From Cognaticolwellia aestuarii (GTDB lineage: Bacteria; Pseudomonadota; Gammaproteobacteria; Enterobacterales; Alteromonadaceae), in NCBI RefSeq assembly GCF_002000025.1, contig NZ_MUZV01000005.1:186001-250000 (forward strand): DNA of 64,000 nucleotides, in the 5' to 3' direction. Every line of letters begins with the position of its first letter. Position 1 is the stretch's first letter. Shown in pieces: positions 17,464 to 26,514 of this stretch. The notes under the pieces are model-generated. The model was given only the letters and a program-made list of their open reading frames with translations. It was not told the DNA's origin and did not search any database. The position numbers and the translations under genes were made by a program.

Positions 17464-19290
17464 CTATTGATGACTTAAATATGATATAGCTTTAATGACT
17501 TCTTCTGGATGCTGAAATACCGCCATATGGTGACTATTTAGCAACGGTAGATATTGCCCTCCCGAATTTTCACTGATAAATTGGCTCCATTGGCTGCCTT
17601 CTTGTTGCCATAACAATAAGCTATCAACATCTGATGCGTCGGCATTAGCAATATCAAAAGACTCAAAGTCAGTATCGATGACAGTAATAGGTACGTCAGT
17701 TGAAATACCATTGCCTTCAACAACAGCTAAATCATTATAATAGTTAATAATTTCTTTTGCTCTACTCACTTGTTTGTCAATATCACTGCGGCTTTGACTA
17801 ATTAAGTCAAAATATTGCCAATCCATAACGTCCTTATTGCTGTCGCTGATAAGTGCACTAGCAGCAATACGTTCGTTTGCTATTTTATCATGTGTTTTTT
17901 TTGTCCAGTTGCCCTGTTGTATATGCTCTAGTAATACATCACCTTTCTCGCGATACCAAGAGACAGGCCAGTTTTGATAAAGGTTAATAGCGTGTGGTAA
18001 CAAGATATCAGGGTCAATCCAAACCATCCCCTTCAGGTGACCTTCTACTTCAGAACGAGGTAAGCTCTGCCATAAATGCGCCAAAATGTTTGCACTAGAA
18101 AAGCTGACAATAATAAACTCTTCTTCATTAAGCATGCCAAGGGTTTTGTCTAGTGCGGGTGCGAACGATGCATAGGAAGGCTCTGCTACCATGCTACTAA
18201 AGCCATTTCCAAAGCGCTCAATGGCATGTACACGATGTGTTTTAGCAATTAGTGGCTGTAATAGTGAAAACCATGCGCTGTCACTATGATAATTTTGATT
18301 AAAGCCTGATAATAAAATAATGGCTGGTCCTGAATGCTCAAGCCCCATACTTCTTACATGCACATCTTTTTTATTGTTTTTATCAACACGGTACATTTTT
18401 GATTGGCTATCAATTTTAGTTTTACTTACGGAATCAAAAAAGCCAAGAATTTCACTTGTGGTATCAAAACTGTCAAAGCTCCAACGATGTCCACCACCTG
18501 CTATACCAATCAACTGATTGGTATGTAATTCATTTTTATAGATATGTTTAGAAAGGTCACCAACGGTTTCCAACTTTACATCAGTAAAAATATTATTTTC
18601 TTTGGCTATTATTGCAATTGCAGATTCACTTGGAATAAGGCCAAAATTCTTATCTGCCAGTCCTCTGTAGGGTAAAACCATATCAGCTCTGCCGTGTACC
18701 ATCATATAATTGGTATTTTTTTTAATATTACACACTTGAGATAAGTGTACCGACATCGGCGAAGCCACCGAGGCAATCGCTTTAAATTGTAATTGACTGT
18801 TACACATAACGTTTTGTGCGAACAACCCACCTTGAGAAAAACCCACAGCATAAAGTTCGTTGTCAATAATATTATATTTACTCTTTACATCTGCAATCAC
18901 ATTTTCCACAAAACCTAGGTCATCAATGCCTAAGCGGTGAGGTTTATTACAGTTACAGCCTTCATTCCATTCCTCAACTTCTGACTGTGGGTATACCACA
19001 ATATAATTGTCTGATGCCGCTTCGAGCGACACCATAGTTTGAAAGTTTTTTGCGATTTGACCAGAGCCATGAAAGGCAACTAAAAGTTTATAAGACTTGT
19101 TTTCATCAAAATTTTTACTGGGTGTGGCGACTAAATAACTTCGCTCGGCTATTCTTCCTAAAGCGGCTTCTTTTTGGGTTGATGTTGAGTCTTGTTTGGT
19201 ACTGTTACAACCTGATAAAAAACATACTGCAACCACTAGGTTTAATAAAAAAAATAAATATCTAGGCATTTTTTTGCTCTTTTTTAACAT
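17464..19290 (-). CDS. Lipoprotein with two tandem alpha/beta-hydrolase domains
   Basis: A 608-residue exported enzyme. The signal peptide ends in a lipobox (LSGC, Cys28); an alternative start eight residues in also keeps it. Domain 1 (about 50-290) is PHB-depolymerase/feruloyl-esterase-like: LLVAFHGSGQ as the oxyanion region, the nucleophile Ser152 in GFSQGG, and GGGHRW as the likely catalytic His. Domain 2 (about 315-605) is a second alpha/beta fold: IILLSGFNQNY, nucleophile elbow VSFSSAN, and SHHMAVF near the end as the His. Two catalytic sets in one chain are unusual. It is divergent from a CadC-like regulator with a palindrome between them. Confidence 0.78.
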   Translation of the reverse strand: MLKKSKKMPRYLFFLLNLVVAVCFLSGCNSTKQDSTSTQKEAALGRIAERSYLVATPSKNFDENKSYKLLVAFHGSGQIAKNFQTMVSLEAASDNYIVVYPQSEVEEWNEGCNCNKPHRLGIDDLGFVENVIADVKSKYNIIDNELYAVGFSQGGLFAQNVMCNSQLQFKAIASVASPMSVHLSQVCNIKKNTNYMMVHGRADMVLPYRGLADKNFGLIPSESAIAIIAKENNIFTDVKLETVGDLSKHIYKNELHTNQLIGIAGGGHRWSFDSFDTTSEILGFFDSVSKTKIDSQSKMYRVDKNNKKDVHVRSMGLEHSGPAIILLSGFNQNYHSDSAWFSLLQPLIAKTHRVHAIERFGNGFSSMVAEPSYASFAPALDKTLGMLNEEEFIIVSFSSANILAHLWQSLPRSEVEGHLKGMVWIDPDILLPHAINLYQNWPVSWYREKGDVLLEHIQQGNWTKKTHDKIANERIAASALISDSNKDVMDWQYFDLISQSRSDIDKQVSRAKEIINYYNDLAVVEGNGISTDVPITVIDTDFESFDIANADASDVDSLLLWQQEGSQWSQFISENSGGQYLPLLNSHHMAVFQHPEEVIKAISYLSHQ

Positions 19291-19358
19291 GGGGCTTCAG
19301 CAAACCATGTATTACTGACAACGACCATAGTTCGAGCTTATGTTTTCATTATCTTTAT

Positions 19359-19374
19359 GTTATGTTTACATAAC
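19359..19374. promoter_or_regulatory. Palindrome between hydrolase and CadC-like regulator
   Basis: GTTATGT-TT-ACATAAC, perfect 7-bp arms, in the 125-bp divergent spacer. It is a candidate operator for the adjacent regulator. Confidence 0.5.
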
Positions 19375-19415
19375 CTTTAAAAATATAAAGTTATTTCAAT
19401 ACCATAGAGATTTTT

Positions 19416-21443
19416 ATGACTGTTCAGATCGCCGATGTAACATTTGATGAAAAGAAGCGAATATTAAGAAAAGGCAGTCAAAGTCGTAACCTTGAGCCAA
19501 AAGTATTTAGCTTATTAACCGAGTTATTGCACGCAAATGGTCAAATTGTAACTCGTGATCAATTGATCGTGAGTGTGTGGAAAAACCGTATTGTTGGTGA
19601 AGGTGCAATTAATAGAACGGTGTCATTGCTGCGTTCACATTTCTCGGCTTTAACTGATGAAGATATTGTTGAAACTGTTCCAACGCAAGGTTATAGATTA
19701 ATTGCTACTGTTGTTGAAATTTTAGCCCAACCGCCACTTGTAAATGAAGTCATTAGCACTAATACACAGCCTGTAAGTACACGCTCAAAGCACATCAAAA
19801 CATCATATATTGTTGTCATAATAGCGCTGGTGATATTAATTTCACTCTCACTTTTTAGTTACTTCAGCCAAACAACAACAGCCACTAAAAAAAATGAATT
19901 ATCGTTAATAAGTGGGCCATTAATTGGCTTAAAAGGTTGGGAGTATTTACCTTCAGCAACACAATCGGGCCAAAAAATATTGTTTCATCATTTAGATGCT
20001 AGCAAGCAACAGTCAGTTTACTTATACGATATAAAAACTCACAACAAACAAAAACTGTTAACTAATGCCTTAGCAGCGATCAATGCTGATGGTGAAAGTA
20101 TTGTCTATAGCACGAATACAAATGGTGTATGCTCAATCGTCTTGTATAGAATTTTACCAGATAACACACACACATTATTTCCATGTGATGAGCCACCAAC
20201 TAAATTAATTTGGGGCCAAAATGATACCTTTTACTTCAACAAGCGCTTTAGTAAATCACATCCATATCAGGTATTTAGCTATAATGTAAACACTAGCCGT
20301 TTGCAGCAAATTACCAAGCCTAGCAGTAGTAACAATACCAAAGGTGACTTCAACTTTGCCTACAATCAACAGAGTAATCAATTAGCGGTGGCGCGTTATA
20401 TTAACGAGAAAAAGTCAAAAATCATTGTCATTGGTCAAGGTGAAAAGCGCACAGAACACACAGTAAACTTACCCGCTAAAAGCTTAGTTTGGCACCCAAA
20501 TGAAAACGCTTTAGTTATTGCAGATAATCACAACTTGTATACTTTAGCGGCTGATGGACAACTTGCATTATTAAAGCAGTTAACACTAAAAATTAGTTCA
20601 TTAGCAATTTTGCCAAGTAAAGCAGGAAATACATTATTAGTCAGTAGCTCCAATGTGATGAGCGAAATTGTAAAATATGATATCGCAGATCATAACAACG
20701 CTGTTTGGCAAGAAAGTGCACGAACAGAATTGTTACCACGTATGCAGGCTGACAGGAAGCTAGTATTATCAACACGTTATAAGAGCCACCACTGGTGGCA
20801 AATTGAAGGAGACAACGCTAAGTTAATTGATGTTGATTTTCCTTTTGATCTAGCATTTGTTCGTTACGAACTTTCTGCAGATGGCAAACGGTTATTATTC
20901 ACTAAACATGATGCTGTATTTGAGTTAGATATTGATAAATTGTCCTATAAAAAGCTTTTTAATGAACCACATAAAAGTTACGTTGCTAACTATGACTCAC
21001 GCAATAAGAATGATGTTATTTATAGTAGTAATCATTCAGGACAGTGGCAATTATGGCAATATCAACGCGCCACGGGAGAACATAGCCAACTCACTTATCG
21101 TGGTGGCTATAGCGGAAGAATAATAGGTCAGTATCTGTATTACTCTAAGTTTACCGTCGACGGCTTATGGCGTAAAAAACTTACAGAACCAAATGAAGAG
21201 TTAATTATTAAGGATTTTAGCCGAATAAATTGGCTTAACTGGCATGTTATTAATAACAAACTTTATTTTTATCGCGAAGCGACAGGGATCTGGCAATTTG
21301 ATATCAATACTGACACTGAGCAACTGTTAATGGCAAAACCTGATAATTGGATTCATCAATATACGGTATCACCAGATCAGCAACATATATTTTGGGTACG
21401 CTTCAAACCCGTTGAAGGCGATATTTATCAATATACTTTTTAA
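19416..21443 (+). CDS. CadC/ToxR-like transmembrane regulator with beta-propeller sensor
   Basis: A 675-residue one-component regulator. Residues 1-100 are an OmpR-type winged helix (LEPKVFSLLTELLHANGQIV, QLIVSVWKNRIVGEGAIN, ETVPTQGYRL). A single membrane helix lies at about 130-152 (YIVVIIALVILISLSLFSYF). The rest is periplasmic and shows TolB/WD-like blades (DGKRLLFTK, QHIFWVRFK, repeated W- and Y-rich strands). It should bind DNA while anchored in the membrane and sense a periplasmic signal. The likely target is the divergent tandem hydrolase. Confidence 0.85.
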   Translation: MTVQIADVTFDEKKRILRKGSQSRNLEPKVFSLLTELLHANGQIVTRDQLIVSVWKNRIVGEGAINRTVSLLRSHFSALTDEDIVETVPTQGYRLIATVVEILAQPPLVNEVISTNTQPVSTRSKHIKTSYIVVIIALVILISLSLFSYFSQTTTATKKNELSLISGPLIGLKGWEYLPSATQSGQKILFHHLDASKQQSVYLYDIKTHNKQKLLTNALAAINADGESIVYSTNTNGVCSIVLYRILPDNTHTLFPCDEPPTKLIWGQNDTFYFNKRFSKSHPYQVFSYNVNTSRLQQITKPSSSNNTKGDFNFAYNQQSNQLAVARYINEKKSKIIVIGQGEKRTEHTVNLPAKSLVWHPNENALVIADNHNLYTLAADGQLALLKQLTLKISSLAILPSKAGNTLLVSSSNVMSEIVKYDIADHNNAVWQESARTELLPRMQADRKLVLSTRYKSHHWWQIEGDNAKLIDVDFPFDLAFVRYELSADGKRLLFTKHDAVFELDIDKLSYKKLFNEPHKSYVANYDSRNKNDVIYSSNHSGQWQLWQYQRATGEHSQLTYRGGYSGRIIGQYLYYSKFTVDGLWRKKLTEPNEELIIKDFSRINWLNWHVINNKLYFYREATGIWQFDINTDTEQLLMAKPDNWIHQYTVSPDQQHIFWVRFKPVEGDIYQYTF

Positions 21444-21713
21444 GCAGCTGTTAGGCTAAATAGCGTGTCAAAAATTTCAAAATGTTAGCGATAGATATAC
21501 CTGACTATTTCGCATAATTCGATAAGTGCTGCTTTTCGCCCTCGAACTAAAATAGCTTATCACGCGATAACGCCTAAAAAATATGGCTAATTAGGCTGCG
21601 TGTGTGTGTTAATATTGCTGATATCAATCTATTATTTTTACAATATTTTAGCCGCCTTATAACGGTAAAACATAGCTTACGATTTTCAATAAAATCTAAC
21701 AGGAATGACCATA

Positions 21714-22466
21714 ATGCAATTATCTTCAAAGCAAAAAAAAGCCACTATTAGTATTGTCTTACTGCTTGTTATTGCTGCTATTAGCTACTATATTTCTGAG
21801 CGAAAAGTAGTACTTCCAACAATGACGGTACAAGAGAAAAAAGCCAGATTTATCTCGTTAATCGTACCTGCCGTTGATCATGTTTACCAAGATCTGATGT
21901 CGCAATATGAAGATGTTAAAAGCACTATTGATAGCGGCAAAAATAATAGCGAAATTGAAAAACTAAAAACCGAATACAAAGCGTCAACTGATCGAGAACT
22001 ACTAATGGCGCTAAAGCCACATCCTAAAAGCATTGCCATTGCACAAGCGGCAATGGAAAGTTCGTGGGCCACTTCTCGGTTTTTCTTAGAAGCTAACAAT
22101 ATCTTTGGTGTTTGGTCCTTCGATGAAAACGAGCCACGTATTGCCGCTTTAAAAAAGCGCGGCGATAAAACCATTTGGGTTAGAGAGTACGACTCTATCG
22201 AGCAGTCTGTTTATGATTATTACCGCACTTTAGCGCGTGGCAATGCATTTAAAGAGTTTAGAAAAGCTACCATGAAAACCGATGATCCCCACGTACTTGT
22301 CACTAAGTTAGATCGCTATTCTGAAAAAGGCAGTGTGTACGGTAAAGAACTTAGCGCTATCATTAAATTCAATCACTTTGATGATTATGATAACGACGAT
22401 ATGATCACTGCTGAAGAAGCAGAAGCTGATATTGAAACTACCGAAGTCGAAGGTGATATGGAATAA
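21714..22466 (+). CDS. Bax-like glucosaminidase-domain protein
   Basis: A 250-residue membrane-anchored protein. One N-terminal helix (TISIVLLLVIAAISYYI) is followed by a glucosaminidase fold (PF01832) as in E. coli Bax: AIAQAAMESSWATSRFFLEANNIFGVW with the catalytic-type Glu, then the YDSIEQSVYDYYRTL and LDRYSEKGSVYGKEL segments. It is probably an N-acetylglucosaminidase acting on peptidoglycan in the periplasm. The start at MQLSSKQ is chosen because AGGA lies nine bases upstream and abuts the earlier ATG. A very acidic tail ends the protein. Confidence 0.85.
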   Translation: MQLSSKQKKATISIVLLLVIAAISYYISERKVVLPTMTVQEKKARFISLIVPAVDHVYQDLMSQYEDVKSTIDSGKNNSEIEKLKTEYKASTDRELLMALKPHPKSIAIAQAAMESSWATSRFFLEANNIFGVWSFDENEPRIAALKKRGDKTIWVREYDSIEQSVYDYYRTLARGNAFKEFRKATMKTDDPHVLVTKLDRYSEKGSVYGKELSAIIKFNHFDDYDNDDMITAEEAEADIETTEVEGDME

Positions 22467-22771
22467 CCTATTTTCACATTGGGTAACATAACGCAGCCAT
22501 CGATAAGAAAACACTCAAATATCGCTCGAATATCATACAGTTTAATAATTTTAACTTCTATACTAAAATATAAGTCTGTTTAAAGCTTATATACCCAAAC
22601 CTAAATAACAGTCTGTTAACTAAATACACTTTATGACTAACAGCACGTACTACTGCTCAGTGGAGCAAGCGTGAAATAGCAACACTTTAAGCGCTCAGCA
22701 AGCTCCGTTAGCCATTCACTGTTCGATAATTATTTCAAGCATAACAGCCTGTGTAATAGAAGGGAGATGCA
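22467..22771. other. Gene-free spacer
   Basis: No reading frame. It contains a short imperfect hairpin (ATATAAG / GCTTATAT) near 22570-22592, overlapping the word TATACCCAAACC that matches the end of the MITE-like element at 46.7 kb for only about 12 bp. Confidence 0.4.
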
Positions 22772-23176
22772 ATGGAGCAATTAACTCAACTTATCTATGT
22801 TAGCTCAGCAAAAAAGTTGCTCTGCGAAGAAGAGTTAAACGACATGCTAACGCAAGCAAGGAAAGCCAATAAAAAACACCATATAACGGGCTTATTACTC
22901 TACCAAGATGGCAACTTTATGCAGGTTATTGAAGGTGAAGCAGAAAAAATAGAGCAGTTATTTACTAATATTAGTGAAGACTATAGGCATTCGGGTATTA
23001 TTTTACTTTTAAAACAAGCAATTACACGGCGTGAATTTCCTGACTGGTCAATGGCATTCAAAAAACTATCACCAACAACACCAACTGGTTTCTCTGATTT
23101 TTTATCGTCGAAAAGAAACAATGGTTTACAGCCTGGAAATGCAAAAATCGTGCTGCTAAGTTTTAAAGATAAATAA
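22772..23176 (+). CDS. BLUF-domain blue-light sensor
   Basis: A 134-residue stand-alone BLUF (PF04940) protein that binds FAD. The key flavin-contacting residues are all present: Tyr9 in LIYVSSA, Asn33 six before Thr of HITG, Gln51 in FMQVIEG, and Trp92/Met94 in PDWSM. The output tail is short (about 35 residues) with no effector domain, so it must signal through a partner, as short PixD-type BLUF proteins do. A GGGAG site is well placed. A terminator follows. Confidence 0.93.
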   Translation: MEQLTQLIYVSSAKKLLCEEELNDMLTQARKANKKHHITGLLLYQDGNFMQVIEGEAEKIEQLFTNISEDYRHSGIILLLKQAITRREFPDWSMAFKKLSPTTPTGFSDFLSSKRNNGLQPGNAKIVLLSFKDK

Positions 23177-23223
23177 TGTATAGCTGAAACAATAATAGTT
23201 AAACTTAATTTAGTGCACTGACA

Positions 23224-23247
23224 ACAGGCTGTTTACACAGCCTGTTT
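23224..23247 (+). terminator. Terminator-like hairpin after the BLUF gene
   Basis: AACAGGCTGT and ACAGCCTGTT form a perfect 10-bp stem with a 4-nt loop. Only a short T-run follows. Confidence 0.7.
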
Positions 23248-23312
23248 CATCAAGTTAATTCACAATAATACTGAGTATTATTTTTCCCCCGTTACCGCTT
23301 CAGCTGATAACA

Positions 23313-24593
23313 TTAGCTGATAATGAGGTATTCAGGCAGCAATAGCACTAAGCCGAGTACTAACAACTGCATCAGTATAAATGGAATCACACCTTTATAA
23401 ATTGTCGTGGTTTTAAATGACGGCGGTGCTACCCCTTTGAGGTAAAACAAACTAAAGCCAAATGGCGGTGTTAAAAACGAAGTTTGTAAATTCATCGTGA
23501 TCAAAATAGCAAACCAAATCAAGTCGATATCTAATGCGAGTGCGACAGGTGTTAAAATAGGTACCACCAAAAACGCAATTTCAATAAAGTCGATAAAAAA
23601 GCCAAGAATTAATATCGCCAACATCGCCAATAAGATAAAAGTCCACTTCTCGCCAGGTAACTCTAAAAAGAACTCTTCAACAATATACTCGCTACCTGAG
23701 TAGCTAAATACCATAGAGAACGCTGTTGCACCAATAAGTACAGCAAAAATCATTGATGTCACTTTTACGGTTTCTTTTGATACTGCATTTATTTTTGCAA
23801 ATGACAGTGACCGATAAAATAGTGCCAACACTAACGAGCCAACAGCACCAATCGCCGCAGACTCAGTTGGTGTAGCAACACCAGTAAAAATAGAACCTAA
23901 TACAGTGACAATAAGCAACAGCGGAGGCACAATATCTTTCATCGCTTGCACGAGTAACTCACGTTTACTTTCAGTAACTTCCATCGGCGGGCAGTAATGT
24001 GGTTTGAATTTACCAAGCACTAAAATATAAATCGTGTACACCACAATTAATAAGAAACCGGGCAACACGGCAGCCTTGAATAAATCTCCAACGGGCACCC
24101 CCATCACATCACCCAAGATAATTAAAATAATCGATGGTGGAATTATTTGACCTAAAGTACCCGACGCACAAATAACACCTGCTGCCGTTGGTTGATGATA
24201 GTTATTTTTTAACATGACCGGTAAAGAAATAACGCCCATTGCCACAACACTTGCCCCTACTACACCAGTAGACGCAGCAAGCAATGCCCCAACAATAATA
24301 GTTGATATAGCAACACCGCCTGCCATGCTGCCAAATAATTTTGCGGCTGATTCAAGTAAACGCTCAGCTAGGCCAGTTTTTTGTAGCACAATGCCCATAA
24401 ATACAAACATTGGAATAGCCATTAAGGTGGTGTTTTCCATAACACTCATAATGCGATATGGCATAAAAGCAAACAGATCCATACCTAAGGCTAGTACCCC
24501 AACAATCACAGAGACACCGGCAAAAGTGAATGCAACAGAGTAGCCAAAAAATAGAAACAGTAAAGCAATTAAAAATAACATTAAGCCTGTCAT
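23313..24593 (-). CDS. dctM: TRAP transporter large permease (DctM)
   Basis: A 426-residue integral membrane subunit of a tripartite ATP-independent periplasmic transporter, with about 12 hydrophobic helices. Family segments include AIPMFVFMGIVLQKTGLAERLL, IVGALLAASTGVVGASVVAMG, CASGTLGQIIPPSIILIILGD and LQTSFLTPPFGFSLFYLKGVAPP. It couples solute uptake to the Na+ gradient. Its ATG overlaps the dctQ stop by one base (TAATG), so translation is coupled. Confidence 0.95.
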   Translation of the reverse strand: MTGLMLFLIALLFLFFGYSVAFTFAGVSVIVGVLALGMDLFAFMPYRIMSVMENTTLMAIPMFVFMGIVLQKTGLAERLLESAAKLFGSMAGGVAISTIIVGALLAASTGVVGASVVAMGVISLPVMLKNNYHQPTAAGVICASGTLGQIIPPSIILIILGDVMGVPVGDLFKAAVLPGFLLIVVYTIYILVLGKFKPHYCPPMEVTESKRELLVQAMKDIVPPLLLIVTVLGSIFTGVATPTESAAIGAVGSLVLALFYRSLSFAKINAVSKETVKVTSMIFAVLIGATAFSMVFSYSGSEYIVEEFFLELPGEKWTFILLAMLAILILGFFIDFIEIAFLVVPILTPVALALDIDLIWFAILITMNLQTSFLTPPFGFSLFYLKGVAPPSFKTTTIYKGVIPFILMQLLVLGLVLLLPEYLIIS

Positions 24594-25114
24594 TATTTTG
24601 CTCCCTGTTGATTATCAGTTGAGTCGAGTAGCACTTGTATTTGCTCTAAAGTGACATAAAGAATACAAAGCATAAGGAAAATGGCAGAAGCAGGAATAAT
24701 ACTTCTAACAATCCAGCGATGTGGTAAACCACCAGGGTCTGCGCTGCCCTCACCCATCTGATAGGCTTCAAGGGTATAGTCCCAACTGAAATAAAGAATT
24801 AATAAGGTAAACGGTAAGGCAAAAAGCACAGAGCCAACCAAATTGATAATTGCTTGCTTTTTCTTTGATAGTTGATCGTAAATTACGTCAACCCGCACAT
24901 GACCATCCTCTTTTAACGTATAGCCAATACCAAACATAAACATTGCCGCAAATAAGTGCCACTCAAGCTCTTGCATTGCAATGCTAACGTCATTAAAAAA
25001 ATAACGCATCACTACATCGTAAAAAACATTGAGTATCATCAAGATCATAACAATGCTGCATAGGTTACCAATAGTATCAATAATGCTTCTTAGTGGCGTT
25101 AGTATAAACTTCAT
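24593..25114 (-). CDS. dctQ: TRAP transporter small permease (DctQ)
   Basis: A 173-residue subunit with four membrane helices. The family features YDVVMRYFF, MQELEWHLFAAMFMFGIGYTLKEDGHVRVDV and the helix IPASAIFLMLCILYVTL are present. It pairs with DctM in the membrane. It lies 120 bp after dctP, behind a hairpin that may lower its expression relative to the binding protein. Confidence 0.92.
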   Translation of the reverse strand: MKFILTPLRSIIDTIGNLCSIVMILMILNVFYDVVMRYFFNDVSIAMQELEWHLFAAMFMFGIGYTLKEDGHVRVDVIYDQLSKKKQAIINLVGSVLFALPFTLLILYFSWDYTLEAYQMGEGSADPGGLPHRWIVRSIIPASAIFLMLCILYVTLEQIQVLLDSTDNQQGAK

Positions 25115-25203
25115 AAATATGCCTTTTCATAACCAAAATAGATATAACGGCGAATGGCTCACCGTTATATTTTTTATACATAAAACTCTAGCTGAAAATA
25201 AAA

Positions 25204-25219
25204 GGCGCTTTGCAGCGCC
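25204..25219 (-). terminator. Attenuating hairpin between dctP and dctQ
   Basis: GGCGCT-GCAA-AGCGCC read on the minus strand, followed by TTTTATTTT, 15 bp after the dctP stop. A partial terminator here would give excess binding protein over permease. Confidence 0.7.
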
Positions 25220-25234
25220 CAATAATGAGTTAGC

Positions 25235-26308
25235 TTACTTCTCTTCGAAATTGTCTAGATAAGCTTTGTCTGAAAAGTTAGTCCATGCACGGGCATCTTT
25301 TTGATAGTTGTGAATTGAATCAAGAATTTCTTTTGTTTTAGGATCTTTCGCTGCAAACTCATTTAACAATTCGTCATTAGCTTTACGAATTGCTGCCATA
25401 ACAGGCTTAGGGAAAGTGCGAATTTTTACATTAGGAAAGTCTTTTTGAATAGTTGCTAAGTTCTTGCTACTTTCATGTGTAGATTGTGTATACATATCAT
25501 ATGCAGCTAACTTCATTGCTGCTTTCAATATTTTTTGTAAATCTTTTGGTAACTTGTCATACGCTTTTTGATTAACCATAAACTGTAATTCAGTTGCAGG
25601 TTCTTGCCAGCCGGTATAGTAAAAAGGGGCAATTTTATGGAAGCCCATGCGTAAATCTAATGATGGACCAACCCACTCTAAAGCATCGATAGTATTACGT
25701 TCAAGTGCTGTGTAAAGCTCGCCTGAAGCAATATTAGTCGGTTTCGCACCTAGCTTAGCTAGTACTTCGCCAGCAAAGCCTGGTATGCGCATTTTTAAAC
25801 CTTGAAGGTCTTCTACTGTTTTAATTTCTTTGCGGAACCAGCCACCCATTTGGTTACCTGTATTGCCACCTGGGAATGACATAATGCCATATTTGTCATA
25901 TACCGATTTCATCAACTCCATACCACCGCCATGATAAAACCAAGCATTTTGCTCAGCGGTAGTCATACCAAAAGGTACGGTAGTAAAAAACATGGTATTA
26001 AAGTCTTTACCTTTCCAATAATACGACGCTGAATGGCCCATTTGATACTGGCCACTTTTTACAAAATCGAAAATTCCTAGTGCTGATTTATGTTTATTGG
26101 CTGAATCAATACGAATAATAAAGCGGCCGTTCGACATTTCCTTCACTAAACGCGCCATATTTTTTGATGAGTCACCAAATACAGGAAAATTTGGTCCCCA
26201 AGTTTCAGCTAAGCGCCACATAACTCTTTTACCCTCAGCAGCTGATGACAGCCCTGAAAACACCAATGACACTAAAACAAGTGCTTTTAACAATGTTGAT
26301 TTTGACAT
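25235..26308 (-). CDS. dctP: TRAP transporter periplasmic substrate-binding protein (DctP)
   Basis: A 357-residue solute receptor. A signal peptide spans about residues 1-23 (LLKALVLVSLVFSGLSSAAE). The DctP fold shows WGPNFPVFGD, the Arg of LKMRIPGFAGEVLAKLGA that binds carboxylate, and GELYTALERNTIDALEWVGP. The last segment and the Trp/Glu context resemble the TakP-type subgroup for 2-oxo acids; an organic-acid substrate is likely, but the exact one is not known. It is the first gene of the dctPQM operon and divergent from a Cache-domain kinase. Confidence 0.93.
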   Translation of the reverse strand: MSKSTLLKALVLVSLVFSGLSSAAEGKRVMWRLAETWGPNFPVFGDSSKNMARLVKEMSNGRFIIRIDSANKHKSALGIFDFVKSGQYQMGHSASYYWKGKDFNTMFFTTVPFGMTTAEQNAWFYHGGGMELMKSVYDKYGIMSFPGGNTGNQMGGWFRKEIKTVEDLQGLKMRIPGFAGEVLAKLGAKPTNIASGELYTALERNTIDALEWVGPSLDLRMGFHKIAPFYYTGWQEPATELQFMVNQKAYDKLPKDLQKILKAAMKLAAYDMYTQSTHESSKNLATIQKDFPNVKIRTFPKPVMAAIRKANDELLNEFAAKDPKTKEILDSIHNYQKDARAWTNFSDKAYLDNFEEK

Positions 26309-26399
26309 CTTTTGTTCCCCAATTTTCTGCAGTTTTTATTTACTGCTTATAAATGTACGAACACTTTTGCACAATTACTGCTTAAAAACTATTCGTATG

Positions 26400-26443
26400 A
26401 ACACCTAACTATCTAGGTATTTATACCTAGATAGTTAGGTGTT
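26400..26443. promoter_or_regulatory. 44-bp palindrome between dctP and the kinase gene
   Basis: Two perfect 21-bp arms separated by TT. Each arm contains TATCTAGGTA or its complement, itself nearly palindromic around CTAG, so the site can be read as two TAYCTAGRTA boxes. It lies about 90 bp before dctP and 70 bp before the kinase start. It is a likely binding site for the adjacent LuxR-type response regulator. Confidence 0.8.
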
Positions 26444-26514
26444 AACGTAGAGTACAATAACGTTTTATCAAGAATGACACCTTAACTAATCCCCCAAAAA
26501 AAGAAGGAATGCGC

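Noticed and set aside
22589-22600. TATACCCAAACC resembling the MITE end
   Set aside because: Only about 12 bp match and no second end nearby.
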